Shown: positions 8,634-19,579, counted from the stretch's first letter. The stretch: DNA of 64,000 nucleotides from Pseudoalteromonas sp. 0303 (GCF_013349995.1 NZ_JABVXF010000023.1:23053-87052), one strand, 5' to 3'. The notes: generated by a model not told the origin, from the letters alone. Made by a program: numbers and translations.

Positions 8634-10860
8634 CGCTCACCTTCTTAAGGTAAATTGTCGCAAGGCCAGGCAAAGAAACACTAATGCTTTGATTAAAGCC
8701 ATGACTTTCTTTCGCTTGGCTTACAATTATTTGCTCTGCATGATTAGTTGCTTCAACGCCGGAACCAAAATAATCCTCTTTGTCGGTATTCAAAATAACT
8801 TGATAGGTACCAGCTTTTGGCATACCAATCACGTAGTCGTGATACACCTGCGGCGTTAAATTACAGATCACCACCACAAAATCTTCAACTTTTTTTGCAT
8901 AGCGAATAAAGCTAAACATACTTTGCTCAGCATTATTGCTATCAAGCCACGCAAAACCCGCAGGGCTGGTATCCTGCTCGTATAAAGCTGGCGTGCTAGT
9001 GTATACAGCATTTAAATCTTTAATCGTTTGCTGCATGCCTCTGTGACTAATATGTTCAAGTAAATGCCAATCAAGCGATTGGTCGTGATTCCACTCTTTA
9101 CGCTGGGCGATTTCTGCACCCATAAACAATAATTTTTTACCTGGATGCGCCCACATAAAGGCATAGTATGCACGTAAATTTGCAAACTTTTGCCAGTCGT
9201 CCCCTGGCATTTTTTCAATTAATGAGCCTTTACCATGCACCACTTCATCATGGCTAAGCGGTAGAATGTAATTCTCACTGTAGGCGTAAACCATCGAAAA
9301 CGTCATTTCATGGTGGTGATGCGAACGGTAAATGGAATCGCGCTGCATATAATGCAAACTGTCGTTCATCCAGCCCATGTTCCACTTATAACCAAAACCT
9401 AAACCATCATGGTCTACTTGGCGCGTAACACCTGGCCATGCTGTTGACTCTTCGGCCACCATCATAATGCCCGGATTTTTTGCATAGCAGCGCATATTGA
9501 CTTGTTTTAAGCACTCAATGGCGCCTAAGTTTTCTCTGCCACCGAATTGATTTGCAACCCATTGCCCTTCTTCACGGCTATAGTCTAGATAAAGCATTGA
9601 GGCAACCGCATCAACGCGTAAACCATCAATGCCAAATTCATGCAGCCAATACATTGCATTCGCAATTAGGAAGCTACGAACCTCTGCGCGATCATAATTG
9701 TAGATATAGGTATTCCAATCAGGGTGAAAACCTTGCCTAACATCAGCATGTTCGTATAGATGGGTGCCATCAAAACGATGTAAACCATGGGGATCACTTG
9801 GGAAATGACCTGGTACCCAGTCAAGAATAAGGCCAATATCGGCTTCGTGACATTGCTCGACGAAGTAAACAAAATCTTCAAAGCTGCCATAGCGACTGGT
9901 CGGGGCAAACAATCCAACAGGTTGATAACCCCAAGAACCATCAAATGGGTACTCGCTGATTGGCATTAATTGTAGATGCGTAAAACCGAGCTCTTTTGTG
10001 TAAGGAATAAGATTATCAGCAAGTTCACGCCATGTGAGATAGCGCTCACCATCATCTCGTCTTTGCCAAGAACCCGCATGCACTTCATAAATACTAACAG
10101 GCGCATCAATACTGTTTCGTTTTGCACGATTTGCTAACGCCTTTTCAGAAAGCTGAATACCTGTTTTTAGCTTTTGTAGTACTGACGCCGTACCCGGTGC
10201 TTGTTGCATCTTAAACGCAAAGGGATCGGCTTTATCAAGCACTTCTCCGGTTAGAGTGGTGATAGCAAATTTATAGCATTGATGCTCTTTAAGCCCAGGA
10301 ATAAATAACTCCCATACCCCACTGGCAGGATGAAAACGCATAAAATGGCGATTACGCTGCCAATAGTTAAATTCACCAATAACCGATACACTACTGGCAT
10401 TCGGCGCCCACACTGTAAAGCGAACACCATCAACGCCTTGTTGAGTCACAAAATGTGCACCAAAATGTTGATACGCATGCTCTAAACTGCCTTCATTAAA
10501 CAGATACATTGCCTGTTCATCTAAGCTGCTTTCAAAGCTGTACTCATCGTATTGTTGATGAGTAAATTCATTGCTATAGCTAACATCTAGCTGGTAGTCA
10601 GGCTTAGTTTTTGATTTGATATTTGCGATAAATAAATTACTATCACCTTGTTGCTGCGCAACGATTTTTTCTGTACCAAGCAGAATCGAAACACTGCTTG
10701 CGCCAGGCAAAAAGCAACGAATTTCATAGCTTGTAGGGCCACTTTTATGCGCCCCAAGAAAGCTGAAAGGATCTCTAAAACAACCACTGGCTAATGCATC
10801 GATTTGTTTTTGGTAAATAACAGGTTGTGCACTTTGCTCTTGACGAACACGACTTCGCAT
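8623..10860 (-). CDS. glgB: 1,4-alpha-glucan branching enzyme (GH13)
   Basis: GlgB creates alpha-1,6 branches in glycogen. The ATG at 10858-10860 is chosen, giving 745 residues, because it shares one base with the malQ stop (TAATG). An open frame reaches 30 codons further upstream but would lie inside malQ. An N1 domain is followed by a CBM48 module (VDGVRFTVWAPNASSVSVIG) and the GH13 barrel. Nucleophile, acid/base and stabiliser regions are GLRVDAVASMLYLDYSR, MMVAEESTAWPGVT and LSHDEVVHGKGSL. The two-module N-terminus is the long GlgB form seen in many Gram-negatives. It overlaps glgX by 11 bases. Confidence 0.96.
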   Translation of the reverse strand: MRSRVRQEQSAQPVIYQKQIDALASGCFRDPFSFLGAHKSGPTSYEIRCFLPGASSVSILLGTEKIVAQQQGDSNLFIANIKSKTKPDYQLDVSYSNEFTHQQYDEYSFESSLDEQAMYLFNEGSLEHAYQHFGAHFVTQQGVDGVRFTVWAPNASSVSVIGEFNYWQRNRHFMRFHPASGVWELFIPGLKEHQCYKFAITTLTGEVLDKADPFAFKMQQAPGTASVLQKLKTGIQLSEKALANRAKRNSIDAPVSIYEVHAGSWQRRDDGERYLTWRELADNLIPYTKELGFTHLQLMPISEYPFDGSWGYQPVGLFAPTSRYGSFEDFVYFVEQCHEADIGLILDWVPGHFPSDPHGLHRFDGTHLYEHADVRQGFHPDWNTYIYNYDRAEVRSFLIANAMYWLHEFGIDGLRVDAVASMLYLDYSREEGQWVANQFGGRENLGAIECLKQVNMRCYAKNPGIMMVAEESTAWPGVTRQVDHDGLGFGYKWNMGWMNDSLHYMQRDSIYRSHHHHEMTFSMVYAYSENYILPLSHDEVVHGKGSLIEKMPGDDWQKFANLRAYYAFMWAHPGKKLLFMGAEIAQRKEWNHDQSLDWHLLEHISHRGMQQTIKDLNAVYTSTPALYEQDTSPAGFAWLDSNNAEQSMFSFIRYAKKVEDFVVVICNLTPQVYHDYVIGMPKAGTYQVILNTDKEDYFGSGVEATNHAEQIIVSQAKESHGFNQSISVSLPGLATIYLKKVSDES

Positions 10861-12839
10861 TATTGATTCCTTATCGAGATTAAATTGGCTAAGAATGACT
10901 GTTGCGCTTCGATAATCTGCGCCGCTGGACGCGACAATAAACGCCGCCAATTTGGGTATTCTTTATCAGTACCGGGGATATTTACAGGCAGTATTTGCTG
11001 ATCTAAGTCATCTATTTGAATAGTAAATAGCTTTGCTGGTGCTGCCGCTAATGAGGATGCCAACGCTTCATAAACCGTAAAGGCATCTGTTTCTAACGAT
11101 AAATGCTGATTTGACTCTCGTGCTATAAAATTAAGCATACGATGCTTTTCAATGTTTCTCGCATCGAATTGAGCCCGAGTTTGCCCATCATCAAGCAAAC
11201 CATATTGTTGTTTAATCGTAATATCATGGCCAATCCACCAGCCTTTGAATGGTGGTACGTCATGGTTAGCTATCATTAAAAGACTATGAGGAGCAAAATG
11301 CGCAGCCGCTAAAAACTCACCTTGGTGATCCTTTTCAAAGTAGAACAACCCGTTTGAATAGATTGCACTTGCTTTAAGTGCTTCACGCACTTCATTAGGT
11401 ACAACACCTAAATCTTCGCCAATCACCACACATTGATTGAGGTGAGATTCAATCTTTAGAATTGCTAATAGTTGTTCAAAGGGATAATAGACATAACAAC
11501 CATCTTGCTGGGAGTTATTTTCAAAACACCACCAAAGTCGGCGTATCGCCATAACGTGGTCAATTCTAAGACCACCAACATCTTCCATATTGGCGCGGAT
11601 AAGTGAGCGATAAACAGCAAAATTGTCTTTACTTAACTTTTGTGGATTAAGTGCCGGTAAGCCCCAATTCTGACCATGTTCAGCCCAAGGGTCTGGCGGA
11701 GCTCCAACATGTGCATTTTCGGCAAATAATTCATTTTGGCTCTTGAACTCACTACCATCACCTGCACAGCCAACGGCTAAGTCATTAATAAGGCCAATTG
11801 CCATACCACTGTCACGTGCAGCTTGCTGGCAGATATTTAATTGAAGGTGAGCTTGCCATTGTAAATAGCTAGCATAATCACGGTCCCCAACCAACATGGT
11901 CGACAGGCTGTGTTTATGGGTTTCACAAAAACGAGTGAACTGCTGTTTTCGCTCTGCTGAGCCAAATTCACAAAAGTGTTGATATAAACAGCTAAACACT
12001 TGATATTTAAAGTCACTAACCGATGTATAATCAATGTAAGTTGCATCGGTTTGCGGTTTATCCGCTAACAATTTAATAAGTGCATTATTATTTTTGGCGT
12101 CTTCGCATAATGACACTGCAATATACAGCGGGTTCAATAACGCTCGGCTATTTGGACTATAAGGACTCGCCCTCTCTGGGCTGTGTTCAAACAGTAAATG
12201 CAGCGGATTAAGCAACACATAATCCATGTTTTTCGTCGCTGCTGCTTTAATAAGCTTTGTTAAGTCAGCGAAGTCACCAACTCCTAACCCCTCTTCATTA
12301 CATAAGCTATAAAGCTGAATGGATAAGCCCAAACGCTTTTTGTCATCAATAGAGAAGCTTTCTTTAGGTGTGATCCATAGCTGACTGTGAGATTGCTGAT
12401 CTGCCACAGTAATGAGGGCATCATGATAACCAATTGGCATTTCAGGAACTGGCAATGCAAGCTCAAGATAACGAATGCCGTTTAGGCCATAATCACCAAG
12501 AACAGCTAAACCTTGTAAGTTTTCACAAGTAAAATGAATATCAAGCGAAGGCACGCTTAGAGTACATGAACGTGATAATAAACGCTCATCAACGCGTACT
12601 TTCAAAATTGGGTGGTGTGCCTCAATAATGCTTGTATGAGGCAACAAATTCAGCCATGTACCTGCATCTAATGCAAAATTAAGTTGGTTAATTGCATCAG
12701 TATCTTGAGTGTCTACACCACAACAACTAAGCGCCTGCATGCGTGTACTTTCATCGAAAATAACATGCTCACCAGTGTATTTAGTATATTCATAGCCTAT
12801 GCCATGCAGGTAATATAACTGCGAAAGTGACTGCATCAA
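10860..12839 (-). CDS. malQ: 4-alpha-glucanotransferase (amylomaltase, GH77)
   Basis: MalQ disproportionates maltodextrins, recycling the short glucans released by GlgX so that phosphorylase can use them. The 659 residues fit the longer proteobacterial form with an extra N-terminal domain of about 140 residues. The GH77 core has the ASPYSPNSRALLNPLYI substrate loop, the GLRIDHVMAIRRLWW nucleophile region, VIGEDLGVVP with the acid/base glutamate, and ANHDVPPFKGWW. It sits between the CBM48 gene (5-base gap) and glgB (1-base overlap), so it belongs to the glycogen operon here and not to a maltose regulon. No MalT-like site was recognised. Confidence 0.95.
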   Translation of the reverse strand: MMQSLSQLYYLHGIGYEYTKYTGEHVIFDESTRMQALSCCGVDTQDTDAINQLNFALDAGTWLNLLPHTSIIEAHHPILKVRVDERLLSRSCTLSVPSLDIHFTCENLQGLAVLGDYGLNGIRYLELALPVPEMPIGYHDALITVADQQSHSQLWITPKESFSIDDKKRLGLSIQLYSLCNEEGLGVGDFADLTKLIKAAATKNMDYVLLNPLHLLFEHSPERASPYSPNSRALLNPLYIAVSLCEDAKNNNALIKLLADKPQTDATYIDYTSVSDFKYQVFSCLYQHFCEFGSAERKQQFTRFCETHKHSLSTMLVGDRDYASYLQWQAHLQLNICQQAARDSGMAIGLINDLAVGCAGDGSEFKSQNELFAENAHVGAPPDPWAEHGQNWGLPALNPQKLSKDNFAVYRSLIRANMEDVGGLRIDHVMAIRRLWWCFENNSQQDGCYVYYPFEQLLAILKIESHLNQCVVIGEDLGVVPNEVREALKASAIYSNGLFYFEKDHQGEFLAAAHFAPHSLLMIANHDVPPFKGWWIGHDITIKQQYGLLDDGQTRAQFDARNIEKHRMLNFIARESNQHLSLETDAFTVYEALASSLAAAPAKLFTIQIDDLDQQILPVNIPGTDKEYPNWRRLLSRPAAQIIEAQQSFLANLISIRNQ

Positions 12840-12844
12840 AACAC

Positions 12845-13144
12845 CTAAGCGCGTTGGGTATTAACAATGCTGTTGTCAGTACCAAAACCGTTAGGAATAT
12901 AACCATCAGCTTGGTGGTCATTGTCCCATGTTTCGCCATTGATTAAGTAACGGAAGTGGAATTCTTGATCAAGCGGTAAGCGCTGCTTGCATTTGAATAC
13001 TTGTTCTTTTTTATTAAACTTCATAGGCACTGGCTGCCAATCTGTAAACTCAGCAACTAATTGCACTTCATCAGCGTCAGGGTGTTGGAATTCAAAGGTA
13101 ACTTCGGTTTCGTCTTTAGTCTTAAAAAAACGTTTACTTAACAT
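12845..13144 (-). CDS. Small stand-alone CBM48 (isoamylase N-domain-like) protein
   Basis: This 99-residue protein is almost entirely one early-set/CBM48 module, as found at the N-terminus of branching and debranching enzymes and in AMPK beta. The pattern TEVTFEFQHPDADEVQLV, FTDWQPVPM, then FHFRYLINGETWDND is characteristic. No catalytic domain or signal peptide is present. The ATG at 13142-13144 has GGAG six bases upstream; an earlier in-frame start at 13201 lacks such a site. It is the first gene of the malQ-glgB-glgX-glgP-glgC run. By analogy with AMPK beta and GlgX it probably binds alpha-glucan and could tether or target enzymes to glycogen, but this role is inference. Homologues are usually annotated only as isoamylase early set domain protein. 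Confidence 0.85.
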   Translation of the reverse strand: MLSKRFFKTKDETEVTFEFQHPDADEVQLVAEFTDWQPVPMKFNKKEQVFKCKQRLPLDQEFHFRYLINGETWDNDHQADGYIPNGFGTDNSIVNTQRA

Positions 13145-14298
13145 AGTGGGCTCCAATTCAACCAATTGGTAAATTAATCCTTGCCACAGTACCGCATTCA
13201 ACGACTTATTAAGCGGAAGCTGTGCGTTTCAGGTATCAAAACTTGTTTACTAAACATCAATTTCGTATCTAGTAAATCAAACCTATATTTACGCATTATG
13301 ACAGTGCAACTGTTTATTTTTCGCACCAAGGGAGTGCAAAAAACACACAAAACCTACAACAATCATATTGCTGTGTTATTACGAGCAATAACTGAACCAA
13401 GTTGATAATAAAATATACTTTATTTTCAGTACCTTTTTTATCAGCTATCATCGCAACTTATAAAAAGTAGATAACAATTTAGGTTGGGTAAAGTGAATAA
13501 AATTGAAGTGATAAATTAGAGTAAACACACTAAAAGAGACACTACTTTATTTTCCAAAAACACATTGCCAATAATCTACAAAAATAATACCTTTATTCTT
13601 TTTGTATAGAACTAAGAGCCAGATAAAACACCTTTTCAATTCTTAGTGATTATTAACTCTCACATACAAACTAAAAACAATTTAACCTTTAAAACCAACC
13701 GTCAATTAAAACTCCAATTAACGCTTTTAAAAACTATCCCAATACAAATATAAAAACAATAAGCATAATAGCGTAAATATAAATAAAAACCCCAGCCTAC
13801 AAAAGAAGGGAAAGCGCTACTTTTTAGCTGTGTGATAGCAAATTGTTCTTACAGTAATATTCATGAAAAAAGAGCTTTTCTCTTTAAAAAGCCGCAGCTC
13901 TACTACTCTCAAAGAATAATAGCGAAAAAGATAAAATATAATTACAAACATCTAATTAATAAAGAAAAAACAAAGGGTTAGCTTTCTAACCAGAAATCAA
14001 ACTTTGGATTTAACTTATTAAATCAACTAAAGCTAGCTATCGTTTGTTTGGATTAACTTCCTAAATTATTACTTAGGAAAAAGCAATAAAACAACATAAA
14101 AGTAGCAATCAGTTTTTTCAATATAAATACATTTACCTATAAAGCTAACGCTAAACACTATGAATTTTCACATTCCGTTATCATCCAAACCCCAAAGTAT
14201 GAGAAAGGCTTTGTCTATCTCAGTCACACGCAATATACTAACTTCATTCACTGGTGAGGTTTTATGGTAAAACAATAACACCATAACGGTAGTAATTT
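13145..14298. other. AT-rich intergenic region between divergent glg operon and GGDEF-EAL gene
   Basis: About 1.15 kb with no credible reading frame on either strand and markedly higher AT than the flanks. It must hold the promoter of the glycogen operon (minus strand, 13145-13400) and that of the GGDEF-EAL gene (plus strand, 14100-14298). Small inverted repeats are visible: GGTTAG-CTTT-CTAACC at 13976-13991, and TTCCTAA (14058-14064) with TTAGGAA (14073-14079). No confident sigma-70 promoter, riboswitch or RNA gene was recognised. Confidence 0.6.
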
Positions 14299-16224
14299 AT
14301 GGCCAATGCTCTTCGAATTTTATCTATAAGTATTATAACTTTAATAGCTTTTATATATGGCTTAAATATCTTTTTGACCAAACAGGTCAATGATTTGGTA
14401 TACGCCCCTAAAGGCATTGAAATGTTTATCTTTGCACAAGAGCAAGTAAATGTTGTTGCTGCTCCTTGGTATAATATTGTTTTAAGTGGTCAGCACTTAA
14501 TTTACAGTAACGAAACCGCTTATATTGTAATTCAAACCACTGCCGACTCTGTGATAACAGCCAGCGCTTCAGATCTTGTATTACTCACATTACTAGCGCC
14601 TGTTAACATTATCATGCTGCTATTACTTGTATTAGCTGTCAGTTGGCTAGTAAATTTAAGATTTCAAAATAGTCAGGAAAAATACACTCTTAAAGTACTC
14701 AATAGTCAAGCTAAAGAGTTACTCACTAGTCTAAATGTAGCAACCAGCACAACTCATACAAAACATAGCCAACTTGATCAACTACAGACAAATTTTCAAT
14801 CCCTGAATACATACATTACTAATTACACTCGTGAATCTGAAGTCAGTATTTATCAGGATAAGTTAACTCATTTAATTGACCGCCATGCGTATATCGAGCA
14901 TCTCGCTAAACAGCTGCGGCTTGCTGAAATGGATCAGTTTAGTTGCGCATTACTATTCATTGACTTAGATGGATTTAAACAGGTTAATGATTCATTTGGG
15001 CACAGTTTTGGTGATGACGTATTAATCCAAGTAGCGACGCGTTTAAGCAATGTTTTACGCCATCATAAAATTAGTAATTTATCTCCAATAAGCCAGTTAG
15101 AGCAAAACTTAGCACGTCTTGGAGGTGATGAATTTTCAATTTTCATTAACTTAAAAGGTGATAGAAACAAAGGATTAGAAGTTGCGCAAAATGTGTTACA
15201 AGAAATTGAACGTGATTTTGTATTAGGAAATAAATTAATAAAAATTAGTGCCAGCATTGGTATCGCTGTGTACCCAGATAGCGCTTCCACCCCGCAAGCA
15301 TTACTGCAAATGGCTGACGTTGCCATGTACCGCGCCAAAACAGATGGTCGTGGCATTTTTAAAGTCTATTCTCCTGAAATGGGCAAAAAGATTCGACGCT
15401 ATCATTACTTGCTAGAGGAAATGCGTCTTGCCATTGCTAGCAGTAATTTTCACATGTCTTTTCAACCGATTGTACACGTCGACGATTGTGCCATTGATTA
15501 TTTTGAAGCGTTAGTTCGCTGGGATCACCCAGTTGAAGGCTCAATTACGCCTGACGAATTTATACCCATTGCCGAAGAATCAAACTTAATACTAGAGCTC
15601 GGTGATTGGATTATGCTTGAGTCATGTAGACAGATGTCGGCTTGGTACAATGCCGGAATGAAAAAAGTCGCTATTTCCGTGAATATATCTGGCGTGCAAT
15701 TAAAGCATTACGATATTTATGAATGGGTCATGGAGAAACTTGCCAAAACAGGGCTGCCTGCAAAAGCATTAATGCTGGAAATAACAGAATCAACCTTAAT
15801 TAAGGCCAGCAATAAAATTATTCAATCATTAGAAAAACTTAGGGGAGAAGGTATAACCATTGCGATTGATGATTTTGGCACAGGCTTCAGCTCATTAAGT
15901 ACTCTTGCAGACTTACCTATTGATGTCATTAAACTTGATAAACTGTTTGTCTCACAGGCAAACGACAACCTTAAATACAATGAAATCATGCATTCAATCA
16001 GCGAACTTGGCAGTAAACTTGGTCTGAAAGTAGTGGCCGAAGGAGTTGAAGAGATAGCCCAATTTGAATTAGTAAAATCAATGGGTATAAATTGTATCCA
16101 AGGCTATTTAGTCAGCCATCCAGAGTCTTCAGTTAATGTTGGCCATAAAGTATTGCAAGATAACATTAACTTTATGTCTGTTACCGGAACAGGGGTTTGG
16201 AATATACAGCAGCCGCTTAAGTAA
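14299..16224 (+). CDS. Membrane GGDEF-EAL protein (c-di-GMP synthesis/hydrolysis)
   Basis: This 641-residue inner-membrane protein has one TM helix at residues 4-25, a probable periplasmic segment of about 65 residues, a second TM at about 92-118, a coiled linker, then GGDEF and EAL domains. The cyclase signature GGDEF is intact at 275-279, after LLFIDLDGFKQVNDSFGH. The phosphodiesterase signature EALVRW starts at 403, and VSVNISGVQL, MLEITES, AIDDFGTGFSS, IKLDKLF, VVAEGVE and IQGYL are all present, so both activities are possible. The short periplasmic loop matches no sensor domain I recognise. The ATG at 14299 has only a weak ribosome site. It is divergent from the glycogen operon. Confidence 0.92.
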   Translation: MANALRILSISIITLIAFIYGLNIFLTKQVNDLVYAPKGIEMFIFAQEQVNVVAAPWYNIVLSGQHLIYSNETAYIVIQTTADSVITASASDLVLLTLLAPVNIIMLLLLVLAVSWLVNLRFQNSQEKYTLKVLNSQAKELLTSLNVATSTTHTKHSQLDQLQTNFQSLNTYITNYTRESEVSIYQDKLTHLIDRHAYIEHLAKQLRLAEMDQFSCALLFIDLDGFKQVNDSFGHSFGDDVLIQVATRLSNVLRHHKISNLSPISQLEQNLARLGGDEFSIFINLKGDRNKGLEVAQNVLQEIERDFVLGNKLIKISASIGIAVYPDSASTPQALLQMADVAMYRAKTDGRGIFKVYSPEMGKKIRRYHYLLEEMRLAIASSNFHMSFQPIVHVDDCAIDYFEALVRWDHPVEGSITPDEFIPIAEESNLILELGDWIMLESCRQMSAWYNAGMKKVAISVNISGVQLKHYDIYEWVMEKLAKTGLPAKALMLEITESTLIKASNKIIQSLEKLRGEGITIAIDDFGTGFSSLSTLADLPIDVIKLDKLFVSQANDNLKYNEIMHSISELGSKLGLKVVAEGVEEIAQFELVKSMGINCIQGYLVSHPESSVNVGHKVLQDNINFMSVTGTGVWNIQQPLK

Positions 16225-16263
16225 GTTATAATAATCACATTATTCAAAGCCACTTCCTTGTTA

Positions 16264-17187
16264 ATGTTAAAAAAAAGCTTACTTACGGTTTTTATCTTGT
16301 CAGTCACCATTATTGGAGTACTGGTTGGCTCTTCTATTTATACCCTTTACAGCAAAAAACGTTTAACTGTAGACCCAAAACTGAGAGAAATCTCCGGTAT
16401 TGAATTTGATAAATTTAATCGGCTTTGGGCTATTAATGACAGCGGTGACCAGCCAAAACTATACCGTCTTAATGAAGATGGCTCTATAGCAAAAGAAATT
16501 TTGGTAACCAATGCTAAAAACATTGACTGGGAAGACATGACACAAAACAAATTTGGTCACTTCTTCTTAGGGGACTTTGGCAATAATAAAAACGATAGAA
16601 AATGGTTAACCATTTATAAAATAGAAAACCCTATCGATATCAAAACCGACACCACAGAAGCAGAGATAATCAAGTTTACTTATCCTGAAATGGACGGCAG
16701 CCCAATTCAACCCGATCAACGTAATTTTGATTTAGAAGCCTTTGTTGCCCTTGGCCGACACCTTTATTTATTTACCAAAAATCGTACTGAACCATTTGAT
16801 GGAATCACAAAAGTGTATAAAGTTGGCGATCATGCAGCTAACTTTGATGCACAATTAATAGACTCGTTCCAAACTTGCACTACAATGGAAAAACTTTGTT
16901 GGATCACATCTGCGGCTCTTAGCCCTGATAGAACCAAATTAGTTTTACTTGATTCCACTAGCATTTGGTTATTTGAAAACTATCAAGGTGATAAGTTTTT
17001 TTCTGGTGATGTATCACGTATTGACTTAGGCATTGTTACGCAAAAAGAAGCAATCACTTTTTACGATGACAATACGATTGTCTTTACGGATGAGGAATTT
17101 AAAGGCATTGGCGGTAATGCCTATGTTATAAAGCTCGATGAAGTCGAAAAGAAGGTCATCCGCAAAGCGCCCAAAACCAATCAATAA
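16264..17187 (+). CDS. Membrane-anchored beta-propeller-like protein, function unknown
   Basis: The 307-residue protein begins with one hydrophobic segment (residues 3-25) and then has a repetitive beta-rich domain. Motifs such as REISGIEFDKFNRLWAINDSG, NIDWEDMT, FFLGDFGNNKNDR, FDLEAFV and TQKEAITF resemble blades of secreted propeller proteins of unknown substrate. The helix probably tethers it to the periplasmic face of the inner membrane. The ATG at 16264 is used; an in-frame TTG six bases earlier is less likely. The ribosome site is weak, and the gene starts 39 bases after the GGDEF-EAL stop, so they may be cotranscribed. Its end overlaps the convergent next gene by seven bases. Confidence 0.7.
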   Translation: MLKKSLLTVFILSVTIIGVLVGSSIYTLYSKKRLTVDPKLREISGIEFDKFNRLWAINDSGDQPKLYRLNEDGSIAKEILVTNAKNIDWEDMTQNKFGHFFLGDFGNNKNDRKWLTIYKIENPIDIKTDTTEAEIIKFTYPEMDGSPIQPDQRNFDLEAFVALGRHLYLFTKNRTEPFDGITKVYKVGDHAANFDAQLIDSFQTCTTMEKLCWITSAALSPDRTKLVLLDSTSIWLFENYQGDKFFSGDVSRIDLGIVTQKEAITFYDDNTIVFTDEEFKGIGGNAYVIKLDEVEKKVIRKAPKTNQ

Positions 17188-17624
17188 GCCAGCGCATTTT
17201 TAAACACTTTTTTAAGCTCTTGTGTGGTGTTAACTTCGACTTCAATTTTCCGATTTGTTAATTGATACCAATCAGCCTGATGACTCCCTCTTACGACGCC
17301 ATAACGAAGCTCGTGTTCGGCTATTGAAGCCGAATCTACATGGGTAAACCAGTACCAGTTTTCTAAAAACATCGGGGCAGAAAGCTCACCATACTCTTGC
17401 ATTTGTGATAACAGGTTTGCGGTAAAGTAACCATCGAGCCGATTTAGCTGCACTTCCCTTTTAGCCCTTAACCAAGGTAAATTCTGCAAGTGAAATGACA
17501 CATTAATTTGCTTGAAAATACATTCAACATGCGTAATTGCGTTGTGTGGTGCGTTAATTGGTAAGTTAGTACCTAACTGAAAAGGCTGAGCTACAGTGAG
17601 TGACAGCAATAATGAAGCAAGCAT
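17181..17624 (-). CDS. Small secreted protein, function unknown
   Basis: The 147-residue product begins with a short hydrophobic stretch (MLASLLLSLTVAQP) that fits a signal peptide with cleavage near residue 14, so a periplasmic location is likely. The body has no motif I recognise; aromatic residues are clustered in the middle (ENWYWFTHV). The ATG at 17622-17624 is preferred over a TTG one codon upstream. It is convergent with the propeller gene, overlapping it by seven bases, and lies 72 bases downstream of the Lrp-type regulator on the same strand, so it could be read from the regulator transcript. Confidence 0.6.
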   Translation of the reverse strand: MLASLLLSLTVAQPFQLGTNLPINAPHNAITHVECIFKQINVSFHLQNLPWLRAKREVQLNRLDGYFTANLLSQMQEYGELSAPMFLENWYWFTHVDSASIAEHELRYGVVRGSHQADWYQLTNRKIEVEVNTTQELKKVFKNALAY

Positions 17625-17695
17625 CAATACAAGCCTAAATAACTAACGAGTAACAGTTATTATAGACAAAAGAAGCGGTTTTACCTGATTAAGGG

Positions 17696-18166
17696 TTAAC
17701 GCTTAAACTTCGTTTCTAAAATCACCGACGACGTTGTTCGCTCTACGCCATCTAAATTACCAATGTCATCTAATAAGTGGCTCAGCTTTTCAAGGTTTTG
17801 TGCTTGCACAACAGCAATCAAATCAAATTCACCACTAATTGCGTAGAGCTGTGAAATAGCATCAATCTGCTTTAGTTCAAGGTTCGTTTTGGTGGTCAGT
17901 TTTTGTTTCACTTTAATCGAAACGTGGGCCGATACCATTTGGCTCAAATAGGCGTCACCATAGTCTACGCTGTAGCCTTTGATCACCCCTGTTTCTTCTA
18001 ATTTCAACATTCTGCTTTGAACAGTTGAGCGCGATAAATTAAGCGCTCTCGCTAGGTCAGAAATACTCGCACGCGCGTTGGTTCTTAAGATAGCTAATAG
18101 TTTTTCATCTTGTGAAGTTATCACTTTGACTACTCTTTTCGTTAATTTGCTTTTTATTTTAGTCAT
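17696..18166 (-). CDS. Lrp/AsnC-family transcriptional regulator
   Basis: The 156-residue protein has an N-terminal winged helix-turn-helix (LLAILRTNARASISDLARAL, then LSRSTVQSRMLKLEETGVI) and a C-terminal RAM/AsnC ligand-binding domain (AISGEFDLIAVVQAQNLEKLSHLLDDI). The basic N-terminal extension of about 15 residues is longer than in E. coli AsnC. It is divergently transcribed from astC with 162 bases between the starts, the usual arrangement for a regulator of the neighbouring arginine catabolic genes. Ligand and target are therefore inferred: arginine or another amino acid acting on the astC promoter. Confidence 0.9.
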   Translation of the reverse strand: MTKIKSKLTKRVVKVITSQDEKLLAILRTNARASISDLARALNLSRSTVQSRMLKLEETGVIKGYSVDYGDAYLSQMVSAHVSIKVKQKLTTKTNLELKQIDAISQLYAISGEFDLIAVVQAQNLEKLSHLLDDIGNLDGVERTTSSVILETKFKR

Positions 18167-18319
18167 TTTTCACAAAATAGCACTGCAAATTTAAGTCCCT
18201 AACCCAGATAATAAGAAAAATAGATAAGAAAAATAATCTAATCGTGCTTAATTAGGCAGGAACGGCTTAACTGACCTATTTTTTGCAATTTAACTTTTTT
18301 CATACTAAGCCAGATTTAG

Positions 18320-19534
<1,215 letters not shown>

Positions 19535-19542
19535 TCCTAGTT

Positions 19543-19564
19543 GGCGCATGCTTTAGCATGCGCC
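19543..19564. other. GC-rich intercistronic hairpin between astC and astA
   Basis: A perfect 9-base stem, GGCGCATGC with GCATGCGCC, closes a TTTA loop eight bases after the astC stop. It lacks a T run, so it is not a typical intrinsic terminator. It ends just before the GGAG ribosome site of astA. It could stabilise the upstream astC message, mark a processing site, or tune astA translation. Confidence 0.65.
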
Positions 19565-19579
19565 ATTGGAGTGCACTTA

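Noticed and set aside
10861..10950. 30-codon N-terminal extension of GlgB
   Set aside because: It overlaps the malQ 3' end; the TAATG junction gives a normal start.
17250..17275. Second copy of the ACCAAT intergenic repeat (ATACCAATCAG)
   Set aside because: A short match inside a coding region without the paired arm; likely chance.
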